This document shows, in pieces, positions 1 to 13,589 of a stretch of DNA of 64,000 bases. The stretch's first letter is position 1; the number at the start of each line of letters is the position of its first letter. The stretch lies in NCBI GenBank assembly GCA_030522415.1, contig CM060107.1, forward strand, positions 54,441,104 through 54,505,103. The letters are read 5' to 3'. Below the pieces are notes generated by a model. It worked only from the letters and a program-made list of their open reading frames with translations, was not told the DNA's origin and searched no databases. The position numbers and the translations under genes are program-made. This DNA is from Channallabes apus (taxonomy: Eukaryota; Chordata; Actinopteri; Siluriformes; Clariidae).

Positions 1-121
1 GAACTGGAACTGGTCCAGTTTAGATAAACCAGGATAGATGTGATCACACCTACAGTGAGACTTATTGTATTAGACCTGGGCCAGCAAATGTTTCACTGCG
101 TGTAATCTAATCGTATAGTTG

Positions 122-156
<35 letters not shown>

Positions 157-166
157 CATGGCGAAG

Positions 167-268
167 GTGGTAGAGTATATCCTGGACAGGAACGCGTGTC
201 TCCTGCCTGCTTATTTCGCCGTGACTGAGATCCGGAAGCTTTATCCAGAGGGACAGCTTTCACACTGG
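167..268 (+). CDS. MED23: MED23 exon 1 of window
   Basis: Encodes 34 residues from VVEYILDRN to EGQLSHW. The acceptor is gaag after a (TG)n tract that serves as the pyrimidine-rich region; the donor is gtacga. An ATG six bases upstream of the acceptor is intronic and is not the start codon, because the family has more protein upstream. Confidence 0.9.
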
Positions 269-491
269 GTACGAGGACGAACACCTCGACATCTCGGATA
301 TTTTAAAGCTAAAACATCTTTAGGTACCAAAGATATTGTAAAGCCCTTGATGTTGTTTCTGCTCGTTTATTTCCTTCAGCTTTTAGGAGGTCTGATCTCT
401 GACTTTGTGGACAGCTTCCGTCCCACCGCGAGGATCAACTCCATTTGTGGTGAGTTAAAAACAGAGATACATCCTACACTGGTACTGATAA

Positions 492-524
<33 letters not shown>

Positions 525-673
525 ATGGTGTCGGAGTCAGAAGTGTGTGTTCTGTGTCAGGACGCTGTAGTCTGCTGCCTGTGGTGAACAACTCAGGAGC
601 CATCTGTAACTCGTGGAAGCTCGACCCTGCCACACTGCGCTTCCCTCTCAGAGGCATGCTGCCCTACGATAAG

Positions 674-736
<63 letters not shown>

Positions 737-1636
737 GCATTTTATTGTAGTCACTCTGGAACATATTTTACTGAACCACTAGTTATCCCGGGATATATTT
801 AATTAGCACAGTTAGATTTTAAACAGGTTTATCAAGGCCATTAAAATACTCATTAGCCCAGGATTTTTTTTTTCTTCTAATCATGCCAGAATTTGCTTTG
901 AAACATCTGGCCCAGAAGATACTTCACTCTATACTGTATATATGCCAGGATATACTTAACTAGCTCTGGTGTCTTAAGATATTCAACCAGGTCATTAGAT
1001 AAAGTTATTCCATGATATATTTGCTTGAAATGCATTAATAAAGTTCTTTGAATCTTGAATTTTGAAAATAAACCACTATATGTTTTACTAAAGTTATCCC
1101 AGGATATATTTAACTAGCTCAGGTGTCTTAACTCATTTAACCCAGGTCATTAGAAAAAGTAATTCCAGGATATTGTACTGAAATCAACCCACTGTCTGTT
1201 TTACTAAAGTTATCCCAGGATATGTTAAAGTAAATTGAATATAAAACGGATATCGGGCTAATTCCAGAAAATATATCCCGGGATAACTTTACTAGAATTA
1301 ACCCACTGTGGGTTTTACTAAAGTTAACCCAGGATATATTTCCTGGAATTAGTAAAGGCAACTCTGTTTGTTTTTTACCTCAATTGCAAACATCTATCTA
1401 TCTATGTAAATAAATAAATAAATAAACATTTGATTTTGGAATTACTGGGGCAATATGTAAATGACCACACCTAAGAACCACACGACACATTAATGAATCA
1501 CCCCCACCACACCTACCCCCCCCCCTCCCCACCTCTGATAATTCGTCCTCTGCAACAATTCATGACGGTACTGGTATCGAAGCGACACGACTATTTGTAA
1601 TGTCAACATCTTAATATTCGTGTGAAGTTTTCAACA

Positions 1637-1679
<43 letters not shown>

Positions 1680-4600
1680 CACAAGGCATCACACTGCGAC
1701 ACTTGGCAGGACTTTTCTCCCGCGGTGAGGTTGGTCTTCTCCTCCCCAGGACCTGTTCGAGCCTCAGACGGGTTTGCTGAGGTACGTGCTGGAGCAGCCG
1801 TACTCCAGGGACATGGTGTGCAACATGCTGGGCCTCAACAAACAGGTACGTCTCTCTCTCTCTCTCTCGCTCGCTCTCTCTCGCTCTATTCTACACTTCT
1901 CTCTTTCTGTCTCTATCCTCAGAGGTTTTTTGTTTCTTTCAGTCAGGCAGAGAGAAAAGAGTGTGAGATTAAAAATGATAAAAAGCGAGTGGTGGTTGTA
2001 GTTGATTGCAAGGGGAATGATTTTGCTTTTGCTTTTTTCCTCGTTTATTTTGCAAAAGAAAGGGAAAAAAGAAAGGCCAGCCTGCAGTAAGCACCCTGTG
2101 CACCGCCTATGCTTCGCTGCCAAAAGCCCCTGTGTGACGGGGTGGGCGGATCCTCTCCTCCCTGTCCGTCCGGCATGCCCTAGAGCCCCTCCTGTCTCTC
2201 TGATACATGTCTGTTTTTTTTTTTTTTTTTCATTAATTTTATTTATTTTTTTGGTGGAGGTGAGGCGGGGTGAGAGGATAGGTATTTGGAGGGGTGTTTT
2301 TATTTTATTTATTTGTGAATTTATTTTGGTTTGGTGGTTTGGTGGTGACTTGACAGGGGGTACATGGAGCTGGCCTCCTAGTCACTGTATTTGTCTTCTT
2401 TTTTTTTCTTCCTTTATTTTTGTTCTGTCCTGTCTTACCCCGCCCACCTTGCGCCAATGCTCTAGACCCTGAACATTGCTCAGGTATGTTCATAATCTTA
2501 CTGTTGTATTGTGACTAACCCGACTCCGGAAGCTTGTCCACACCCAAACAGATCTCTCTCTCTTTCTTTCTCACACAGACACACACACATACAGTATGAG
2601 GAAAGGCTAAATCTATAAACCTGGGGCTTGAAATTACCTCTGCTCCAGACTGTTAGCATCACGCTCAAGCTAATTCCTCATGCTCGACATCATCGCTTTA
2701 AAGCTTTTTAATCTCCAAAGTAAGAACAATGCTGTGATGTTAACGTGAGATCACAATGAATACCCCCCCCCCCCCAAAAAAAAAAAAAAAAACTTTGCAA
2801 AAGTATTTACCCTAATAAATAAGGGAGCAAATTAGACAATTATTTGATCCCCTGCAAATTTTTTCCCACTTACAAAGAAATTATGAAATTTTTATCCCAG
2901 GTTTATTTTAAAGGGTAGAGACCCTTTCCAAAATCCAGAAAAAGCACAAGATACAAGTAATGTAGGTCGATTTTCATTTCAGTTAGGAAAATAATAATTA
3001 TCTAGCTATAGATCCTTCAGGCTTCTTGGCTGATGCTTGCCAAACTGTTTTAGCTCGCTACATACATTTTCAAACAGGCCTGTACATGTGCCTTTAAGAG
3101 GATGGGGGGCCTTGCAGTTCTGGAGGACTTCAATCCATGGCGGTGTATTGGGTTACCAATTATCTGTCCAATAGTTTTCTCCTTTTCACCAAGCTTCTTG
3201 CTGATGGTCTTTTAGCCCATTCCAGCCTTTTGCAGGTCTACAGTCTTGTCCCTGACATCCTTTGACAAGTCTTTGGTCTTGCCCTTGGTGGTAAGGTTTG
3301 AATGGAAGATGCAGATTCTGTGGACAGGTGGCTTTTATACATGTAAAAAAGTTGTTCGGAGCACCTTCCTAAATCTGTGTACCACATGAGCACATAACCA
3401 ACTTGTTGGTTGGTATGGGATCAAATACTTGTTTTACTCACTGAAATGCAAGTTTATAACATATAACATATAATACACTGTTCAGAAACAGTATGGTGGC
3501 GGCACGGTGGTGTAGTGGTTAGCACTGTCGCCTTGTACCTCCAGGGTCCGGGCTCGATTCCCGTCTCTGTGTGCATGGAGTTTGCATGTTCTCCCCGTGC
3601 TTGGTGGGTTTCCTCCGGGTACTCCGGTTTCCTCCCACAGTCCAAAGACATGCAGATTAGGCTAATTGGCGTTCCCAAATTGACCATAGTGTGTGAATGA
3701 GTGTGTGTGTTTGCTCTGCGATGGATTGGCACGCTGTCCAGGGTGTACCCTGCCTCATGCCCTGTGTCTCCTGGGATAGGCTCCAGGTCCCCGCGACCCT
3801 AAATACAGGATAAAGCGGTATAGAAGATGAATGAATGAAAACAGTATGAGGAACTTGACAATCCAATCAAGCATGTGATGGGTGTGCTGGAAAGTTGGTC
3901 CGATCCATGACAGCTCCACCTCACAACTTGCAGTACTTAAAGGATCTTAAGGATACCACAGCTCGTCTCCGCTCAATGGGTCAGCGCTGTTTTGTTGGTA
4001 TGATGTGGTCCACAATATTAGACAAGTTCTTTTAATGTTATTGCTGTGTGTGGTATTTACCTCCAATGAAAGGTGGATGTTGGGGTTGAATACTTATGCA
4101 ACCAACAAAAGTTGCAAAATCTTTAACATTTTCAGTTGCCACACGTTTTGTTTTGGTAAAACCTAAATCTAAATGCTACAAAGTTACCCCACTGCAAACG
4201 AATGCACGATTCTTTAGTGAGATACCAAAGAACTGTTTAAAAGAGAACTTCAGTGTTCAGTTTTACTCACATGTTGAGGAACGTGTTCAATAAATTGTTC
4301 CTAAACGTTTAAACATCAGAGAAATGTACCGTTTCAGTCATCCTAAACTTCTGATAATTCCTTATCTATTCCTATGAAGACCAGCAAAGTCTATGATAAA
4401 GTTCTGCAAAAGTATAGTAAGTCCCCGATTTACAAACGAGTTCTGTTCCGGAAGCACATCCGTAGGTTGGATTTGTTCCTAAGTCCAACAAAGTGAGTCT
4501 TGTATGCCTTTGACTGTAAATCATACCAATCCACTTGACTAAATCTCTGTCCCCTTACTCCACACTGCCATTATGTAGCCAAAAAACATAACTGTGCCTA

Positions 4601-7231
4601 AGGAAATGAAACTCGCCGTGAAACGTAACGGTGTTGTCTCTGTGCCTTTAAATCGCGAGGGGAACCCGGATGCCATTTTGTCTCAGAGCTGTTTTCCACT
4701 GTATTGGACTGTGAACTGTGGATCAGGACAGCTTTACAGGACATTTTCTATCATCCCGGCTTGATTCATTGAAACCGTTGAGGCAGACTAATTTCTCCCA
4801 CACCCCCTCCAACAAACATACAATGTACTAGAGTTCACTTGTATAATTGTAAACATCGGTATCTGCTGCACTGCAGTGTCTGTTTTTATACAACACACGT
4901 GAGCTAAATTTACTTTTGCAAATTTTGTTTGCATCTCTGAAATGTTCGTAGAACCACGGTCTGTTCGTATTTGCAGAAATCTGTAGCTCGAATGCTTGAA
5001 AGTCGGGGACTTGCTGTATATGAAGTATACAAAAATAAACATGTGAAGCAATCCGTTTAGTTCCAATTACCGTTCCCAAACACGAACTCGATCTAAAAAT
5101 GTTCCTTACTTGCTAATGAGACTCCAGATTAAGAAATGATCATGATGCTGTTAATTTCAAGCCCTGGTCGGCGCATGTCTGTCTGTGGTTCTGTTTTATA
5201 TTAAAAAATATATATATAATTTGTTTCTTTTGTTACACTGCCGACCGATTGCCCACTGTGTGTGCTAGTCATTGCTCTGGTGTCATTTATGTGAATTTTT
5301 CTCGTTTGACTCACAAAGGTGGGGTGGTCGGATTGGTGCTGTTTTAAAAACGCACAAAAAAAATGTAAGAGCTGAGAATTAGAATTGGACTAGCGGTGAA
5401 AACTTTATAGGTGGTAGATTGGACTTAATATTTTACAATGTAATTTGTTGATTTTGTATGTTTTTTTTTATGTTTTTTTTTTTTTTTTAATGAAAGATCG
5501 ATTGTTTATTTTTTTAATTTAATTAAATTTTTTTAGTAGAGTTGTGTGTAAGAGACATGATTTACGTATGCAATTTCTACTTAAACTATTTAGCAGTTGT
5601 ACAATTTAAGGCCAATGAATCAAGGTTAACTTTAGTGAGTCATTTCTTACTTTAATTATACAAAACTTTTTATAGCAAAAGGAATTTTTGTGACGGCCAC
5701 ATTTCTTACGTAAACATCATAATTAAATTTGCTTGTGTCCAGCGTGGTTGAGACCTACTTCAGTTGAACACCAGAGATATCATTTTGTCAGAAATTAGCC
5801 GTGTCCTGTCCTAAAAACAAAGGGTTTAGTTCTTAAGAAATTTTGGCCGATAATTTTAAGCACTGTTAAAAATTATACACTGAAGAAGCTGCTAATAAAA
5901 TACTAATTACCTGCCTACACATTTCTCGTAACAAATGGTTAAAGATATTGTCAAATCAATAATAAATTAGTTATTAATAATAAACTATAATAAAACAGAT
6001 TTTCTTTTGGTTTGTCTTATAAAAATAAATCCAGCTTGTTTCATTCAGAAATGATGCGGGTAAAACTACGTTTCAGCGCCGCACACTGCCTGGACTGGAA
6101 GTGCACCCTCTAGTGGCGTACAAGTCAATAGTTTATGAAAGCTACAGAAAAATCTTATGCAAAACAAACATCATCTGGTTAATACATCTTTAATCGTCAA
6201 AACTCTAAACGGCAATTAGTTTTTAACATCCATAGTAGCCGTGAGTCTGCCTTAGAATGTCCGTGTGACCAGTCCATGCGTGCCACCTCGGAGGGGAAGC
6301 TGCAGTGTATCCCGGGCGTGTCAGTGAGGTTACCTAATGCGACAAAGTCTTGAAAGACCTGCTTAAGCACCTATTTGGATGGTTTTAGTGTAATAAAGTT
6401 TTTTCCTAGTTTATGATCCCAGATGTTTGTGATGCACATCATGTTAAAACATTTAATTTATTATTATATAAAGAAGTATATATATTTACCTTACAAAATT
6501 ACAATGAACGTATGTAACGTCTTAATGGCTGAATGTTTAAACGATGGGTAAAACATTTTATTAGTTGAAACATTTAAAATTTGAGTTAGGATGGAAATAC
6601 ACTTGCTTTCAAACTGTTTGTGTTTTATTCATCTCAAGCGAAATCGTGTTTATTGTTGCATGTAAATGATCGTGAAACAAGCTTGCAGCTGTTCTTTCTC
6701 CCATTATAGCAACTCTACACATCCTTACCTTCTCTAGCGTCTGGTCTTGAAGTTCATAAGACTTAAAATAAAACCTGTCATGTTACTCACAAACCCCCAA
6801 ACATTAAACACAAGCACTGAGACTTCAGACTCTTTTCATAAACGTGATTGAATTGAAAAGGCAGACAATCAGAAACGGACGCCGTCCAAATAGGCGCAAA
6901 TCTGCTGTTTGTAACAGCTGCCACAAGAGGGCAGCGCACTCCCTCAGGAAGCCATCTGCTCCTGGAAGCCGTGTCGAGGTGGTGCGATACGTTGCAGCTT
7001 TCCCTGCGATCAGGGCTTGTGTGTGCAGCCGTTCAAGCCGTCATGCCATGCTTGTGTGCAGTGACCAGTTTGGCGCTCGTGCCTGTCTTGTGTTGTGGCT
7101 GTGTTTTTGTTTTTATTTTCCCCTTCTCTCTTTTTCTCTCTCTCTTTTTTGGTTCGTTCGTTTTTTGCTGCTCTGGTTGCTTCTGGATGTCTGAGAAAGT
7201 GCGAGCCAGGACCAAATCTGTGAAAGGGATG

Positions 7232-7271
<40 letters not shown>

Positions 7272-7962
7272 TATTTTATTTATCTTGTGTTCTGTTTATA
7301 CATTCGCGTGTGAAACGCTGGCTATGCTGTGACCAAAAATTTCTAGAAAGTTTCTGAACAACTTTTCTTCACATGTTCGGATCTGCGTTGTCGCCTGTGC
7401 ATAAGCGTGTCTGTCCTGTGGTTCTCTCTCGATCTCTCTGTGTGCGTGCGCGTGTGTGTGTAGCACAAGCAGCGATGCCCCGTGCTGGAGGAGCAGCTGG
7501 TCGACCTGGTGGTGTACGCCATGGAGCGCTCGGAGACCGAGGAGCAGTTCGACGACGGCGGCACCAGCCAGCTGCTGTGGCAACATCTGTCCAGTCAGCT
7601 CATCTTCTTCGTCCTGTTCCAGTTCGCCAGCTTCCCTCACATGGTGCTCTCGCTGCATCAGAAGGTACCAGTCGCTTCAATTATTAGATCATCCTGTGTC
7701 GTTTTTTTTTTTTTTTTTTTACTGTCTGTGAGCTTTGAAGTTAGACTCTGTGGGTGCGCATGAGAACTTCTCATTCTCTGAGACTTGTTTGTTGGTGTGT
7801 GTTTGTGTGGCAGCTGGCTGGCCGTGGGCTCATTAAAGGCCGAGATCACCTGATGTGGGTGCTGCTGCAGTTCATATCCGGAAGCATCCAGAAGAACGCG
7901 CTGGCCGACTTCCTCCCCGTCATGAAGCTGTTTGATCTGCTTTACCCCGAGAAAGAGGTACG

Positions 7963-7995
<33 letters not shown>

Positions 7996-10900
7996 CTTCT
8001 AAATTCAAATGGGAAAAAAAATCACATTGTCATTCTTTAATGTTATGTTTGCTAGAAAAAAAAGAAACGATGCAGCTTGACTCCAAGGGGGGACGAAAGA
8101 CACGCACAACTTGCTCTGGAAAAATACAGCTAGCGCCCAGAGGCTCTAGAAAAACAACACACAGCTTACTCTAGAAACAAAAGATGTTTGGGATAAAAAC
8201 ACACCTTCAGTTTGCTCTAGAAACAAAATATGTGGCTCCTAAAACTGGAACATTGCGGGGCTTTGGAGCGATGTAGTGTTTAGACAGAATATCGGCCTGG
8301 GAAACAGTAGGGCTAGCAATATGGCTTGCTGGAGAACGATGCAGCTGGCTCTAGAAACAGTGCGCCTGACTCTAGAAACAATATAGCAATAGCTGGCTGT
8401 GGGTACAATATGAAACTTTGGAAACAATGCAGCCGGCTTTCAAAGCAGTTTTGTTCTGCATCTGAACAGGAAGCGATCTGAAGTTTATTTCCTATCTGTG
8501 GTTCCTGGTTCTGCATTGAGGATGTGTCTGTCTGTTCGGTTCTGACCCGGTGCTGAGTGAAGAGTGGTCCTCTAAGTGTGTGTGTATCTGTGTGTGTTGC
8601 AGTGTATTCCAGTCCCGGACATCAACAAGCCACAGTCCACACACTCCTTCGCTATGACCTGCATCTGGATCCATCTGAACCGCAAAGCCCAGAACGACAA
8701 CTCCAAACTGCAGATCCCCATCCCACACTCCCTCAAACTGCACCACGAGTAACTCTCTCTCTCTCTGTCTCACACACACACACACACACACACACGCACA
8801 GTATGGACTTTGTGCATTGCAAAACTTTACCCAAGAAAAAGCTCTTTTTAATTTAATTTTTAATTATTACAGTCTGATCAGAGGCACTAGAAACAGGTGA
8901 TGTACTGAATCTTTAGAACAATCTGGTCAGACTTTTATTTTATACATATTTATATTTTCCCCCTTTTTTCGTCTTTTATCTGTCTTTGGTGGGGGGGGGG
9001 AATTAAAGATGCATTGCTCTATCTGTCCAGCGTGTGGTGCTGTATCAGTGCTCCAGTGGCTTGGACTGATGGAGTTAAAGATTTGTTTGTGTACATTTCA
9101 GTGAAAATGTAGATTTTACATTTAAGGACAGACAGGAAGTTAAAAAACAAAGGGCTGAATTTGATGATTTCCTGTTATTTTTCGTGTTGGGTTGATGACT
9201 CTCCTCACTGTCGTGTTTTGCGTGCGTCAGGTTTCTGCAGCAGAGCCTGCGCAACAAGAGCCTGCCCATGACCGACTACAAGATCGCCCTGCTGTGCAAC
9301 GCCTACTCCACCAACTCCGAGTGCTTCACGCTGCCCATGGGCGTCCTGGTGGAGACCATCTACGGGAACGGTTCGATGCGCATCCCGCTGCCCGGGATCA
9401 ACTGCATGGCCTCGTGCTCCACCACGCCACTGCCCATGAACCTGCTCGACTCGCTCACCGTCCACGCCAAGATGAGGTGAGCTCTAAAGACCCAGGCTGG
9501 TTTACACACCTCATGACCTTTAAATGGGTATTTATTCCTTCATGGTCCAACCCATCATCTTCACCAAGCCCCACCCACCACATCTTCACCAAGCCCCACC
9601 CACCACATCTTCACCAAGCCCCACCCACCACATCTTCACCAAGCCCCACCCACCACATCTTCACCAAGCCCCACCCACCACATCTTCACCAAGCCCCACC
9701 CACCACATCAAGCCCCACCCACCACATCAAGCCCCACCCACCACATCTTCACCAAGCTCTCGATTTCGAGTCTCCACCATGTTCAATTCAGTTTTATTTT
9801 AACAGCACTTTTTAACAAAGGTCACTTCAGCAAAGAAACTTTACAGAATGATGGACAAAATTATGAAAATAAAATAGAAAACATACAGGAAAAAAAGTTT
9901 AGGTTATAATGAACAGCACCAATGAAAACCTATGAAGAAAGAAACCTTGAGAGGAACCAGACTCGACAGGGAACCCGTCCTCATCTGGGTGACATCATGA
10001 GTTTATATCAGTCCCTGGTGGTGAAGTTCACTATAACGGTAGGTCCAGTATAAACCCTCCGTGATAATCTTTTTCTACAGCAAGGCCTTAAGGAGTTCTC
10101 CATCTCCCGAAGAGAAACAAGAACTAAAACGTGATGAATTAGTGGATTTTCTTCTAAAACTGAAATGTAATGGAAATTTGCACATTAACAAATTTGTAGA
10201 CCAAAAAAAAAAAAAGAGTCTTTGATCGTTTAATACGTTTCCCAAGATTTAGTATTTATGCAAATGCTTCTCCCACATCAAATTCTTTGCGAGCTTAATT
10301 ATACACAGCGCACCTCTGCGAGGTACTCGTACAGCCCGAGCGAGACCTTGTCTTCTGTAATTCTTCATTTAACGAGGTCCTGTTATGCAAATCAGCTTCT
10401 GTTCTCCCGAGACACTTAGCTGCATCACGCTAAAAACCTCTCCCCACTCAGTCCTTACTATCGCTTCCCTCCTACTAAAGGTGTTTAATTTCAAGCCTGG
10501 AGGTGTTCGATCGGCCGTTGTGTAACACCAGAACTCGGTGAGGAGAAGTCGAGTGAATCTCCTGCGCCGTAACACACTTCTCTTTTGTTTTTGTTTGTGT
10601 TCATGAGAGAGTCACTTGTGCTTAGTCATACCGTGTGTGTGTGTGGGGGGGGGGGCAGTGGTGTGTCCTGCTGTCAGCTCGGCCGTAGAACGGTGACTAA
10701 CTGCGGAGAGTCACGATGAATGTTAATCAGTGTCATGTCTTCTGTTTATTTACAGTTAAGTGCAATTAATTAATTTGCCATCCCGGAGGACAGATAGTCA
10801 AACGCTCGTCCGGAGAGGACTCGTGTGATGTAAAGTGGAAATGTTGACGCTTCTCAGTGAAATGTTTTATTCTGAGCAGCAAAGTTACCTCGATTGATAG

Positions 10901-13548
10901 TGTTGTTTCCTCTGATTATATTATATTCTCAGATCTGACGGCTTTTATTACAATCTGCATTCAAGCTCCGCAGTTTAACATCTAGGGAATCCCTGAAATA
11001 CAACAAGTGCAATGCTGTCATTATTCCGACTTCTAGAATCCTCGCAATACTTGGCACAGGATTTACTCCGGATGCCCTTCCTGACGCAACCCTCCCATTT
11101 TTTACGGGCTTGGGACCGACACTGCATCCAGTGACCGGGTAGTATAAGGTGTGGCAATCCACCGACAGCAGGGCTCGAACCCGGATCCTCAGATCTCAAA
11201 ATCAACAACCTAAAGCCTTAGCTGCATGAGCCACCACTTTTCTTAATCAACAACGATATGCAACGAAGGTCAAATACTCTGAGCGGTTTGTTTCTTCTCA
11301 ATAATTTTGCCGAGTTGAACTTCAAAGTTTTGAAACGTTGAGTTGCTAAATCAAAATAAGTTGGTGAGTTGAAACATCAAGTTCCTAGGTCAAAACGAAA
11401 AGTTACCACATCATATCAAGGTCTAAATGTGCTGCGGTGATTCAAGACAATAAGCTGGAGAGCCAAATGGTCAGATGCTAAATCTAAACAAGGAGTTACT
11501 GAGTCAGAATGTTGAGCTGGTGAGTCAGAAGGCCAAGGTCCTGAATCAGACCGTCGAGTTGGCGAGTCAAAATGTCAAGCTGGTGAGAAGGCCGAGAAAC
11601 TGAATCAGAATGTCGAGTTGGAGAGTCGAATAATTTTGTTATAATAATAAGAAACTCATGAAATACCAATTCTAAACTATTAGGTTTGTAGTTAAAATAA
11701 AATATTATCCCAAAATAACAAGTTACTAGGACAAAAAAGCAAAGTTCCACTAAGGTTCTGATTCTAACATCAGAACAGTGGGTGACGGGGTCAAAATAGG
11801 TATAGAGAGTTTAAAATAAATACATTTACAAAGTAAGTCAGAATAAGGACAAAAGAATGTTTCACCACTCCTTGCGGTTCAGAGCCTAACGCCGGTGTAT
11901 ACAAGTATGAGTTATGACTCCGAAAGGAGCAGTCTTGTCTTTTTTTTTTTCTTTAACCAACCAGCAGAAGAAACAACTGAGGTGTGACTCTAAAACGAGT
12001 CCCTCGAGACTCCCGGCTATCTCCTTGGGCACTGTGGTTACATCACTGAGATCAGTTCTGGGTTATTATCATGGATCTAATCAATGTACTTTGTCGGAAA
12101 AGGAGATGAAGAGTCCACTACAAAACTGTACAGGAACTGAAGTAGTGAAGTGCTTGTCTTCTTGTCTTTTAATGTGTAGCGTTCATCCCAAAGGTGTTCT
12201 ATCGGGTTAAGGTCAGGACGATGTACAGGCCAGTCAAGTCCTTTATGAACCTTGGCTTCGTGCACTGTTGCTCAGTCATGTTATAACAGGAAAGGGGCCG
12301 TCTGCAAACTCTTCCCACAAAGTTGGAGCATGAAATTGTCCGAACTGTGCGCAAGCATTAAGAGTTCTTTTCACTGGAACCAAAGGGCCGAGCCCAACTC
12401 CTGAAATACAACCCCACACCAGTTCCAACATGACTGCGCACCAGTGCACAAAGTAAGGTCCATAAAGACATGGGTGATAAAGTTTGGTATGGAAGAACTT
12501 GACTGGCCTGCACAGAGTCCTGCACCTCAACCCGATAGAACACCTTTGGGATGAATTAGAGTTGAGACTGCAAGCCAGGCCTTCTTGTCCGATATCAGTG
12601 TCTTCTGGAAGAATGGTTAAAAATTCCCATCAACACACACCTAAACTTTGTGGAAAGCCTTCCCAGAAGAGTGGAAGCTGTTTTAGCTGCAAAGGCGGTG
12701 GGGCCAACATAATATTAAACTTTACGAATTAAGAATTGGATGTTACTCTAGTTGACATGCATGAGAAGGCAGGCGAGCGAATACTTGACAATGTAGTGTT
12801 TCTCACAGTATTTTTCCTGGTACTGATATTTTTGTTTTGAGGAATGTGTTCCCCGCACACTCGTACTGACTCGCTTGTCTCCGTGTGCTAGTCTGATCCA
12901 CAGTATAGCCACCCGGGTCATAAAGCTGGCCCACGCCAAGTCCAGCATTGCTCTAGCGCCGGCGCTGGTGGAGACCTACAGCCGCCTGCTGGTCTACATG
13001 GAGATCGAGTCTCTTGGAATCAAAGGCTTCATCAGTAAGTCCTCACTTGTACCAAAGGTTAAGGCCTGCTCAGTTATCGATTTGTAGAGCTATTGATGTA
13101 CTCGATGCGGTAGTTTAGAGAGAGAAGAGCGTGGTCTGTGCTTAATGAGCCGTATTAATTAGTGGACTGATTCCTCTGATGGAAACACCAAACACTTCTG
13201 TCTCTTCTCTCTGGTGTGATCCAGGTCAGCTGTTGCCAAATGTGTTTAAGTCCCACGCTTGGGGTATTCTTCACACGCTGTTGGAGATGTTCAGTTACAG
13301 GATGCACCACATCCAGCCACACTACCGTGTCCAGCTGCTGTCACACCTCCACTCGCTCGCCGCTGTTCCACAGACCAACCAGAACCAGCTGCACCTCTGG
13401 TAAGGACCTGGACTCTATGGGTTTGGAATGGCTGACAAATTGATGGATAAAGAGATCATAGTGTATCTGTGGGTAAAGTGATGGAGCGATTTGATAAATT
13501 ATGAGCAAGTCATAACTTTAAACAATGGTGCTGTTGGACCTTAGCTAT

Positions 13549-13589
<41 letters not shown>

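Larger units (their letters stand above)
5020..7460. other. Rest of MED23 intron 4
   Basis: AT-rich with no exon recognised. It contains poly-T tracts near 5461-5490, a (TA)n run at 7239-7267, and two CTCF-like motifs (6106-6119 and 6921-6935). Confidence 0.6.

Noticed and set aside
119..802. A 227-codon open frame starting with a Cys-Val run
   Set aside because: It reads through introns and microsatellites. Only 167-268, 380-449 and 561-673 inside it are real exons.
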